A stretch of DNA of 64,000 bases. Origin: Pascua guehoae (Eukaryota > Basidiomycota > Tremellomycetes > Trichosporonales > Trichosporonaceae). The stretch lies in contig BCJX01000015.1 in assembly GCA_001600415.1 (NCBI GenBank), positions 838,274 through 902,273 of the forward strand. The letters run 5' to 3'. The notes under the pieces are model-generated. The model was not told the DNA's origin and did no database searches. It saw only the letters and a program-made list of their open reading frames with translations. Made by a program: the position numbers and the translations under genes. Numbering within the stretch: position 1 is the first letter of the stretch; every line of letters starts with the position of its first letter. This document shows positions 10,646 through 20,503 of this stretch, one piece after another.

Positions 10646-12330
10646 ATCGCCAAATGCGCCCAAACTCGCCAAAATCCACACCAACACCAACCCCCAACCC
10701 GGTTCCACACTCACGGTCATCCTCAAACGCTATCGCCACGACATTCTCTAACTCCCCCAACCCCTTGCCGCCATGCTCGCGGCCCGTCGGCTCGCCCTCG
10801 TCGTCGAGCCCCCCCTCGGCATTCAGGTCGCGCACAAACGTATTCGCCAGCAGGAATTCGTCGAGGCGCGCCGGGTCCCGGTAGTACTGCGCCTGCACGA
10901 GGTGGGCCTGCGCCCAGCGCGTGTAGATGCCGGCCTTGGCGGCGCGGGCGGCGAGGGTGCAGCTGAGCGTTGGCGGGGTGGGGCAGGGGATGAGTGCGGC
11001 GATGCCGAAGTGGGGGGTGCCGAACTGGTGTTAGTGGGGTCTGGGTTTGGGGGCGAGGGGGTATAAAGGGGAGGGGAGGGGGTATAAAGGGGAGGGGAGG
11101 GGGTATAAAGGGGAGGGGAGGGGGTTGAAGGGAGGGATGGTGCGATAACAGTGGGAGGATAGCAGAAGAATATAACAAGCGACCTCCCAGGCGCTGATGG
11201 GCGACCATCACAGCCAGGATAAGACCTGAATGGCATGCACCCACACCAGCCAGCTGTATTCTGCGCAATGGAGCCTGTTGCCCTAGGGGGCCGGCAGCTG
11301 GCAGAGAAAACACGCCCGAGGGGACAGAGTTCAGGATGAAAGTGCAGCGTCCAGCCAGGGGCAAGACAATGACGCACACCAGACACTCACAGTGATCAGA
11401 TTCTTCATCTCTGGGCCGTCGCAGAACTGGGCGTACCAGCGGAGAAAGAGACCGCCCTGGGAGAACCCGATCGCGTCAAACTGTCGTGTGAGCGGGGGTG
11501 GGGAGCGTAGCGTAGCAGTGAACGGTGAGCGGCGGCGTGACGCGGAGCAGGCGGCGGGGGGGGGGGGGGGGATGAATTGAGCAGCCAGCAGCTGGCGTCC
11601 CGGACCCCAGACACCACCCACCTTGCCCCGGCCGCCTACCGCTTACCGCTTCGTCTCGCCATGTGGAGGAACACACTCACCCCGTCGGCGAGCTCGGGAA
11701 TGCCCTTGATCTGGTCGCAGCCCTGCTGGCTCTGCTCCTCTGCGAGTCCCCACTGCGGGTCAGTATGCTCAGTGCTTGCAACAGGCGGCGAATTCTCGAC
11801 ATCACGTCGGCGGCGCGGGTGAGGTCGGATGTATGGGTCAGACGTCTTCGAGGTGCGCATCCAGCGCGCAGTGCCCGCGCAGGCTCGAATTCTGTCCTGC
11901 ACATGCTCTGCTCTGCACATGTACGCGTCCGCGTCTCGCATCCCGACCTCCGCAGTCGAGCCCATACCAGATCTTGTCCCCCAACCACCACACTGGACCA
12001 CGACCCAGCCCGATATTGCCACCAGCCCAATCGCCACCCCCCCACCCCAGATGCACTTGCACTCACCCACCCGGCCTTGCTCTCGTCGCCCGCACTCCCG
12101 TCCGGCGGAACCACGACCGAATGGACGAATATCCCCGGGTGCAGCTCGCGCACCGCGTCAAAGAACCCGTCCATGCCCTGCGAGTGGGCGCTGTCGCCGA
12201 GCCCGTGCCACACGACGAGCGGGCGGGGTGACGAGCTGTTCCCCGCAGAGAGGGGGACTTGGGCGGGGACGGCTGCCGCCGTCGCCGAGCCCGCGGCGAC
12301 GAGAGAGAGCGCGAGGGGGAGGGCGAGCAT
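9844..12330 (-). CDS. PPT1: Palmitoyl-protein thioesterase (PPT1-like)
   Basis: Five exons are deduced: 12330-12067, 11752-11681, 11480-11391, 11024-10715, 10076-9844 (322 residues, in frame). The first 20 residues are a signal peptide (MLALPLALSLVAAGSATAAA). Next come the conserved PLVVWHGLGDS segment and the nucleophile elbow GFSQGG with Ser119. The Asp of FEDD (Asp245) and His300 in PGQHMEIG complete an alpha/beta-hydrolase triad that aligns with Ser115/Asp233/His289 of human PPT1. The enzyme should remove palmitate from cysteine of S-acylated proteins in the vacuole/lysosome. A Gly/Glu-rich stretch precedes the Asp motif and looks fungus-specific. Introns are unusual: 366 nt (three copies of a 21-nt GTATAAAGG unit) and 638 nt (decamer array plus a 56-nt homopolymer). 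The gene faces MPC2 head to head across 437 bp. Confidence 0.9.
10181..10313. repeat. Decamer/undecamer minisatellite in PPT1 intron 4
   Basis: Ten consecutive 10-nt units occupy 10181-10280, including GTTATTCAAC four times and GCCTTTCAAC three times with near variants. Three 11-nt GCGTGCTCGAC units follow directly. All of it falls in the last intron of the thioesterase gene (10077-10714). Confidence 0.92.
10588..10643. repeat. 56-nt poly-C homopolymer (poly-G on the PPT1 sense strand)
   Basis: This is an uninterrupted run of C on the plus strand inside PPT1 intron 4. In the sense of that gene it is a G-run starting 71 nt after the donor site. The exact length may be affected by sequencing error. 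Confidence 0.9.
11061..11123. repeat. Three tandem 21-nt units in PPT1 intron 3
   Basis: A unit beginning GTATAAAGGGGAGGGGAGGG is repeated three times head to tail, entirely inside intron 3 of the thioesterase gene. Confidence 0.9.
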
Positions 12331-12767
12331 TGATCTAACGTGTACTGGTAATGTTGTTGTCGAATGCACCGATTGCACCGATGTGCCTTGGTTTCACCGA
12401 GAGATGTCCAACCTCATGACGGGTGGCCATGGGTTATCCAAGATGGCATTACGTCATGACTACTGTAGTATCCAGGTGCCACACGCGCAAAACGCCGGAG
12501 ATTGTCTGGGGCGGCCGCCGGCAACGGCGCAACGGGCACCCAGGGCGGGGTGGGTCATGGGGACGAGTTAGCAACCATTGCAGCCCAGCCACCACCTCGG
12601 TCACTCGTCACCACCACCGACCAACAAACCAACAACGTCAAAGACGACACAGACAGCGACAATCCAACCGTCCTTGTTCACCCGTCACCGACACCGACAC
12701 CGTCCGATCCCCGAGGTCCCGACACTGCTCTTTCCCTAGTCCCGCCCCCAGCCACACCCATACCATA
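12331..12767. promoter_or_regulatory. Shared divergent promoter region PPT1 / MPC2
   Basis: The two genes are transcribed away from each other, with 437 bp between start codons. The half near MPC2 is CA/AC-rich (12600-12765), typical of fungal leaders. No TATA box or binding site can be assigned with confidence. Confidence 0.5.
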
Positions 12768-14336
12768 ATGTCCGGCCCCGCCACGACCGCCGCCGCGACG
12801 CAGGCGACGAGCAAGATGCAGGCGTTTATCAACCACCCCGCTGGGCCCAAGTGCGTCCCCCGAGCTGCGAGTAGGGGTCGTCACTGACATGTGTTCATCG
12901 CCCCCCGATCCATCTCGATTCTTGACTCTGACTCGTGCACTCGCGCACTCGACTTTCGACTTTTGATGCACTGGTGACTCCCCATGACTCAATTCACCCC
13001 CCATCGCGCCACGACCTCACCACGACCCCACCACAACCCCACTCAACCCCACCCGACGCAACCCCGCACGTCCAAACTCCAGGACAATCTTCTTCTGGGC
13101 GCCGCTCGCAAAGTGGGCCCTCGTCATTGCGGGTCTCAAGGACCTGAACCGCCCCGCCGACAAGCTGTCGCTGTCCCAGAACCTCGCCCTGGCGGCCACG
13201 GGCTTTATCTGGGTGAGTCGAGTTTGAGTCGTGGTTGGGGTCTTGGTCGGGGAGCATGTAGGCTGGGGGGTGGGGTGGGGTTTGGTTGGGTTGAGAGATG
13301 GGCTGGGATGAGGGGTGTGGTGGTGTGCTTGGCCTGGCAAACGGCAGTTGCCATCGCATCGCATAACATCTCGACGCATTGTTGTTGCCCTCGCGCACAG
13401 CACCGCGCATTGGATCGTGGCAAGCGTGGAACTCGCATCCCGCGTCCTCGGCCGCCCAAGCAGACTCGACACGGCGCTGCTGCTTGCTATTGCATTTCAC
13501 GTCCATGCCATCCCAACCGGCACCCTCATGCCAATGCCCGAGGACAGCAGGGACGCAACAGACAGGCCGCCCGACATGGCTGCGTACCCCCCCTGCATCT
13601 GTCTCGCAGTTGCCGCGTTGGGTAGGGCATCACTGCCCGCCCTTGGACATTGAGCTGGCAGAGTTGTCGGTTTGTCCAGTCGTGACCTGGGTATTCCTGG
13701 GCTCCTGAGACGTCCGCTTCACTTGCTCGCGTGAGGTATCGGCATCGCCTGCTAGCATTGGCGTATCCATGCTAGCTAGCTCTGCGGCACGAGTGCCCTC
13801 ATTATGGCGGAATTGTTGTTGCACAGCGGGTTCCCTAGTATGGCGCAAGGATACATGGTCTGCGTGTTGGCTACCTGTCCTGGGTATCAGGTACGAGATC
13901 CGGGGCGCACGGCGCGGCTGGTCGTACCTGTGGAAAGTGTAGCGCTGGGTTCTTGGCCTGGGTCGCGTGCTGCCTGGTGACATGCTTGCGATCCCATCGG
14001 ATCCAGCGGTCGTCATGGTGGGCCCCGCATGAACTTCGTGCTGCATGCTTGTGCGACTCATTCCCTTCTCCCGCTCGCAGGGCTCCTCTGCTCCATGTTG
14101 CGCTCCTCTGCCCCCGCCTTGACTCCCACTCCGTGCTACCCTACCCCTTCCACTCTCATCCTGCCCTACCCGCTCCCCGCGCTAACACCCAGGTCCGCTA
14201 CTCGCTCGTCATCACGCCCGTCAACTACTCTCTCGCGGCGGTCAACTTTTTTGTCGGCTCCACCGGCATGGTGCAGCTGTACCGTATCTGGGACTACCGT
14301 CGGCAGAACCCCGTGGCCGCCGCGGCCACCAAGTAG
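12768..14336 (+). CDS. MPC2: Mitochondrial pyruvate carrier subunit (MPC2-type)
   Basis: Three exons (12768-12850, 13083-13212, 14193-14336) give 118 residues, the usual family size. The motifs FFWAPLAKWALVIAGL, RPADKLSLSQNLALAATGFI and RYSLVITPVNYSLAAVNFFV are diagnostic of the MPC2/MPC3 branch. They make up the predicted inner-membrane helices. With an MPC1 partner encoded elsewhere, it imports pyruvate into the mitochondrial matrix. The C-terminus is an Ala-rich tail. The second intron is 980 nt, extremely long beside introns of 40-100 nt in neighbouring genes, and no RNA gene was recognised in it. The start codon is in the context CATAATGTC, and no other in-frame Met lies upstream. Confidence 0.95.
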
Positions 14337-15819
14337 GCTGCCGGCTGCCGGCTACAGAAGGCTAGGCTTGAGCTGTACGATTAGGACAGTAGGACGTTGG
14401 TTGCGGGATGCATAGATCTGGCTCGAGTGTGTGGAGAGGGGGGGCCCGGGGAGGGGGGGTTGGGGTTGGGGGGGTTGCGGTGAGTGCGAGGTGGGGGCGC
14501 GGGTCGCGGGGCGGACGGAGTTGAAGTTGGGGAGTACAAGTTGAAGTAGAGGAGAGGAAGTGAAGGCAGTGGAGGGTTGAAGTAGGGGATGTGCAAGTGG
14601 TGGATGTGCAAGGGGCAAGAGTCCAGAGTGAGGAGCTGGGAAGACGCAACGAGGGCAGTGGTGTCGTAATGGACCGCGAGCGTGGACATGGCCATGAGGC
14701 AGTCTCGGACGAGGGAGCGACCCATGCGATTGTGACATTGTGTCCTGCATCTCATTGAAAGGAGACGGGCGGCCGCGCCTGTGCGCCAGCTGCGGCTCTG
14801 CGCACGACCGTGTACGACAGGCAACCCACCATGGTAGACTGGAAGCCGTGAGGGCAATGTTCCGGGAGGAACAGACGAGGGCGTGAGGGACCCCGCTACG
14901 CACAACGCACCACACACGAGCGGACCCTATCGGGTTCTTGACAGCTTTACAGAATCTATAGATGACGTCCGTGCCAGTGATCAGCATGCCACCTTGGACA
15001 GTGGACCAGGTCGCTAGCGATTACGCCGTTGTGAAACAAGCAGGCTCCGAGGTATCGCACACATGCTGTACTAGGAACCTCTCACGCTTGTGCTCGACAC
15101 TGTATTCTGAACGTTGTGACACACGACAATGGCACACGAGCAAGCAGTAAGCAGCAACAAGTCGGCCGTGAAACACGACTAGCCGCCGAAAACGCAACAC
15201 AATGACAAGAGGACAAGCCTCGTTTGGACACATGCACATGGCCACACGGCTACACCTCCCACCACACTGCCCGCCGCACGCCACGTCCATGCGATGCGGC
15301 AGGACGTGCACTTACCAAGCTCCGACTTCCCAATCCATCACTTAACCAATACGTAGGACCCAGCGCTGCGTCGCCAACAACCCCCGGATCCTAGCCAACG
15401 ATCCCCCGCATCGTCGCCAATGCTGTGGAGAATAGCACGACCGATCCGGCGCCGTCGCCAATGCGGGCCCGAATAGCCAACGCCCACAGATTAATAGCCA
15501 AGAATCGGGCCCAGGTGGGGACGCCAGCGCCACCAGACCCCCGGCGACTACCGTCGGTGGAGGGTGGACGTCGACGGGCAGACGGGTGGACGGCGACTTT
15601 TGGCCCAGGCTCGAGTGGAGGCCAGGAACCGGCCCACCGGACCGGTAGACGACGGCCCGCGACGGCATCTTCGGCACGCCCAGCACCGGCCCAGGCCGCT
15701 GCGTGCCCCCTCTACTCTCCTCCCCTCGTCTGACAAGCCTACAGTAGATGACTTTAAACGAGCAGAGCTAGATGTGCACTTCACTTCTCCCTTCACTTAC
15801 TGTTCGGAAGTTACTCACA
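14337..15819. other. Intergenic region, no gene supported
   Basis: About 1.5 kb separates the end of MPC2 from the epimerase. Frames on the minus strand (for example 14987-14352) are low complexity and have no family resemblance. A G-rich block (14430-14520) follows the MPC2 stop. The last 100 bases before 15820 are CT/AC-rich, as expected for a 5' leader. Confidence 0.45.
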
Positions 15820-16284
15820 ATGGCTACACCCACGTACGACGCGCTCAAGCTCCCTGCCCACGTTGAGACGGTGCTCCTCACGGGCGCTGGTGGTGAGTTC
15901 CCTCGTCTCGTGCCGGTTGTCGCGGGTCGGTTGTCCGGGGGGAGGGGTAGAGCTGAGAGCGTCGGAGACGGGCGAGTAACCGTGTCGTTGCGCTGGATCC
16001 GTCGGCACCGGGTGTACCCTCGCTCAGAGTCTGTGGTTTGCATCCACGAGACGTGTCGCACTTGGCGCTGTGCTCTTGCCTCATGGCTGTGCTTGCCTCA
16101 CGGGTGTACCCTGCCTGCTGGTCGCCTGCTGGTCGCCGGCTGGCACCCCTCCCGATCCTCCGCTCGCTACGTCTCCTTGATCCCACTCTCTCCCTGCACC
16201 TCCTTGGTCCCCACTCTCCCCACACCCTCCCTTCCCCCTTCTCGGCCCACCCGGAACTCCACCCCCTTCTCTCTCCCCCCTTAT

Positions 16285-16321
<37 letters not shown>

Positions 16322-18409
16322 ACGCCCCCAAGCCCCCCCCCCCCCCCCCAAACACCTCCCCTAACGCCAGGCTTCGTCGGCCGCGAGGTGACCCAGCTCC
16401 TCCTCGACCTCTTCCCCAAGCTCCGCATCATCACGACGGACATTATCGAGCCCCCGCGCCTCACCGACGACGCGCGCCTGCGCGTCGTAAAGGCCGACCT
16501 CGGCGACTCGAAGCAGGTCGATGCGTTGTTTGAGGGCGAAAAGGTCGGCGGGCTGATTGCGTTGCAGTGAGTGTTGGGTGCTTCTGGTGTGGTTTGCGGT
16601 GGTGTGCGGTGGTGGTGTTGGGTGTGGTGTGCGTGTTGGTGTGTGTGCGTGTTGGTGTGCGTGCGTGTTTTGCGTCATGTGTGGGGTTAATTGTGTGGTT
16701 GGGTGTGGGGCGTGGGGTGTGGGGTGTGGCATGTTGGGCAGTGTCGGCAGACTGCTGGACAACGGTGCTAGTCACGGAGACCAAGTATCGCAGAGGTCAA
16801 GAATTACAGAGGCCAAGCATCGCAGAGGCCAGGAGCTACACCACCTCTCCAACACTGCACCTGATGGGCATGCCTGTGGGTCGACGTGAACTTGGTAGCG
16901 TCCCCTTGATCTCGGCCCCACCTACTGGGGCTGGCGAGGTGCTGGCTTGGCGCTGGTCGCGAGCAGCGTAGCGGACAGCTTTGGGCATTCCTTCGTGCTT
17001 GCGATATTGATGTTGAGTTTGGACACTGGTGATTAGTTGGAATATTGTGTCTGGTTGGGACGTGATGGCTGGGATATGGTCTGGCTGGGACATGGGTGTG
17101 GTACAGCGTATCCCCCGGCCCAGCCACCTTACCCTGTTCGTCCTGTCTGATATTTTCTACTCTGTCCTCCTGTCCGAGGTCTAGTCTGGCGTATCCTCTC
17201 CCCCCGTTCCATCTCTGAAGTCTCCTCCGGCTTGTGGCTCCCAGAGATTACTCCCAGTTTGGTCCTGTTGGAGCTTCCTGGGTCCCATCGTGGTAGTGTG
17301 CCGCCCTCGTGCATTCTTTTCCCCATTGCAGAGGGTGGTACCCCTCTGCTTCTTCCTACTCTTGACTGGAGATCCTTCCACCTCATTATTGGAAGACTCG
17401 TTGTCCATCTCAAGAACATCTTCTAGATGATACACCCCATGCCTGCCCCTCTATTGTTCCGTTCTCGCAGCCTGGTGGTCCTTATGCCCCTCCGCCGCCC
17501 CACGCCCCGTCCCCCTCCATCGCCAGCTCTCCCGAAACAACCCCCAGCTAACCCCCAGCGGCATCATGTCTGGCGGCTCCGAGTCCAACTTTGAGCTCGG
17601 CTACGCGGTCAACGTCGACAGCCACACCAACCTGCTCAAGACTGCGCGCAAGCACTCTGAGGCCGTCTTCCCCAAGGGCACCAAGATGGTCTACGTCTTC
17701 ATCTCGAGTCTTGCGGTTTACGGCGGTCCCAAGTGCCGCCCTGTGGACCACGTTATCCCCAAGTGAGTATGCTCTTGCCACCCCCTAATCGCTCGCACTG
17801 ACACTCAGCGACACGCCCATCTACCCTGGCACCTCGTACGGCGTCGAAAAGACCATTTCCGAGCTGTACGCATACGACTACGGCCGCAGGGGCTACCTCG
17901 ACACGCGCTCGCTCCGCCTGCCCACAGTCGCGATCCGCACCGGTGCGCCGTCGACAGCGGCGTCGTCGTTCATCTCGGGCCTGATCCGCGAGCCCCTCCA
18001 GGGCATCCCGTCCGTGGTCCCCATCGCCGACGGGCCCGACGACTCGATGCTCGACACCATGGCCGTGTACCTTTCGCGCGCAAAGACCGTCTTCCGCAAC
18101 ATTGTCTGGGGCCTGTGCATGCCCGAGGAAAACTTCCGCTACGGCGGGACCCGCAGCATCAACATTCCGGGCATCACAGTCACCACGCGCCAGATCCTCG
18201 CCGCGCTCCAGGAGCACGGCGGCGACGACGCCTCCAAGCTCGTCTCGTACAAGAAGGACCCCGCTGTCATTGCCATCTGCGAGACGTGGGCCGGCTCGTA
18301 CGACAACTCGCAGGAGCAGGAGCAGGGATTCCAGGTCGACGACGCAAAGACTGGCTTTGCAGACGCCGTCGCCGACTTTAAGGAGCTCCTTGCCGCGGGT
18401 AAGGCCTAA
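15820..18409 (+). CDS. NAD-dependent epimerase/dehydratase family protein (DenD-like)
   Basis: Four exons (15820-15892, 16371-16566, 17559-17762, 17809-18409) give 333 residues. This is an extended short-chain dehydrogenase. The Rossmann motif TGAGGFVG lies near residue 20 and bridges the first splice junction. ITTDI supplies the acidic adenine-ribose ligand. LHGIMSGGSE and the catalytic pair Tyr144/Lys148 (SYGVEKT) follow. The C-terminal half (GIPSVVPIADGPDDS, RYGGTRSINIPGITVTT) resembles D-erythronate dehydrogenase and related sugar-acid dehydrogenases. It should oxidise or epimerise a sugar-type substrate with NAD in the cytosol; the substrate is not certain. Intron 1 (478 nt) contains C36 and C17 tracts just before the acceptor. 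Intron 2 (992 nt) is GT-rich near its start. Confidence 0.88.
16286..16349. repeat. Poly-C tracts (C36 and C17) in epimerase intron 1
   Basis: There is a C36 run at 16286-16321 and a C17 run at 16333-16349. The second ends about 20 nt before the CCAG acceptor at 16370, so the tracts occupy the polypyrimidine-tract position on the sense strand. Confidence 0.9.
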
Positions 18410-20503
18410 GCAGCGTGTGGGTGTGTAGGTGTGTTTGGACGATTTCGGGGTTGTTGAGTGGTAATAGATAGAGCGCTCCAATGCAGTTGAGCATAGCAGT
18501 GAGGTAGTAGCGCATTTGGGCCTGGGCCTGAGCAGTGTGGCGCCACGCAAAGGCCATTGATGCAGCCTAAACAGTGCCTGCCCCTGCCGCATGCCACACC
18601 ATCGTTGGGCCGGTTTAACCATATCGAGATGCCTAGTCGAGATGTCTAGAATTGTAAGCTTTAATTGTTGCGTGTACTGCCGCAGTGGCGCTCCGCTATC
18701 CACCCTCATTGAATTGTCTCAAAGTGGACACCTTTTAGCACCCCCAGGGCACTTTTGGCAGCCCCTTGGCACTTTCATTGGCACCTTTGGCAACACCTTG
18801 GCATTCCATGGTGTCCCCTTGGCAGATCCCCGACCAGCCAAGTCAGAGATGAAGGCCACATACTCTGACAACTCGGCGATGCAGGTGAATGCAACGGACA
18901 GACAAGGTTGCATCAATGGGCTATTCTGTCGACGGGTGGTGTGCTACCGCGCCATGTCGAGGCATTGCCAGAGGCAGACCGACCCTTGTAGCTGTACAGT
19001 GGTCCTTGGCTCAAGCACGAAGGATGTAAGGTACCACGGGCAAAACATGGGCAACTTTCTTGTCCTCACTCGAGCCCTCTCTGCTCTCCAAATGCACGAG
19101 GCCGCCAAGCCCCTCCGACACCCTCCTCGTGCACAAACACACGAGACTCAGGGGACATCCCATCGAAGTGACTGTTGCAGAGGACATGTCTGGGTACAGT
19201 TCGGACAACACCGGGCCACACGAGGACGCAGACAACGAACACGGCTCGAATGGGACGGACCGAGCTCAGGGATGAACCTTTGGTGACTGCACCTTGCGGG
19301 CGAGCGTTCTGGGCGTCGGCCCCCATCGAGCCCGTGTACGTACAAATAGCCGCCGTGGTCGCTTGTCAAGAAGGTTGTGTACCTGGCAGACGGTCCAAGA
19401 GTGAGCAGGGCGAGCTCTGGCACTGTCCGAGCATGCGACGACGTTCTCACGAAGCGTCAAGACTCGAGCTTGGCTATTCAGTTTGCACAATTCACAACCT
19501 GTACACCAGCACACCCGAGACCGCCGAGACCACCAATTCACCAATCGAGATGAGATCATGGCCATCAGTCACTAGCTTGTAGCCCCAGTCACAGCCGGTG
19601 GCCCCAGTCACTAGCGTGTAGCCCCGCGCTTGGCGCTTTCATTTCGGTCTCTTGTGGTTATGTCAAGCATCGATGAAATGGGTGTTTCGGAGAGGCACGT
19701 CGAAGATCGAAGACAGAGGAGCACAACTGTGGACAATGACGTGATTTAAATCCCGGTTCTCGACGCCACAGTTCAAACCTCGGGCAAGAAAATGTCATGG
19801 ATCGCACGCGAGATATCGGGTGCCAGGAGCAACGCGCACCTCTTTCGATCCTCAGAGTGCCTTGTGTACCATTGTTGTGGCTGGGCTGCAGGCTGCATCT
19901 GGGCGGGACTGTATCAGGCCTGCTCCCTGTAGGCCCTGGCTGCGGCCCAGACGCCACCAAAAGCCCCAAACGCTGCGTTCGCGAACAGACCCGTCCAAAG
20001 CTTCGACGCATCGGATTTGATTGATTGATTGATGGCGGGGAGATGGGAGACATCAGAGACGATATCCCACAGCACCCCTGCACATCTTGTCACCAAACAA
20101 ACTCACTCGTAGATCACAGTCTTGACAGCACTCTTGTCGTGACCCAATCTCCACCACACGGTCCAGACCACCACTTCTCACCCTCACCGCCATACGCCAG
20201 GTCGACGCGTTCAGCAGTCGCCCAGCGCCCAGTCTTGTGCGCTCGGCTCGCCCTCGTACGCAGTGGGCGCGACTTGACGCGACTATTGTCGTCTCTTGAT
20301 TCCCAAACAACGCGACACACCGTACACCCCCGTGCTGGGCCCCGTACGCCCACCCGTAAGCCCACCGCCACATCCCCGCGAGCAACACTGGTGGCGACCT
20401 CGGGACTCGGAACACTTTGACAGCTAGTTTCTGTCCACCAGGCGTTGTCCCCACGGTCGTATACCTTACCCGACGACCACACGACCGCACGTTACCGTTC
20501 ACC
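18410..20503. other. 2.1-kb intergenic region, no gene supported
   Basis: The largest frames (18591-19286 and 19175-19582, plus strand) read as Cys/His/Arg-rich translations without periodic hydrophobic structure, and I do not accept them. An imperfect repeat of CCTTGGCA-type units occupies about 18735-18835. A (TTGA)4 run lies near 20017-20032. The last part is CA-rich leader sequence of the next gene. Confidence 0.45.

Noticed and set aside
14352..14987. 211-codon minus-strand frame after MPC2
   Set aside because: The C-terminal half is pure Ser/Pro/Leu low complexity generated by a G-rich repeat on the plus strand. No start context or domain supports it.
18591..19286. 231-codon open frame on the plus strand
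   Set aside because: The translation is Cys/His/Arg-rich with no domain, no splice-compatible neighbours and no leader-like sequence. GC-rich DNA gives such frames by chance.
19740..19790. Possible minus-strand tRNA (ATTTAAATC next to GGTTCTCGACG)
   Set aside because: No acceptor stem, anticodon arm or proper T-loop can be folded from the flanking bases.
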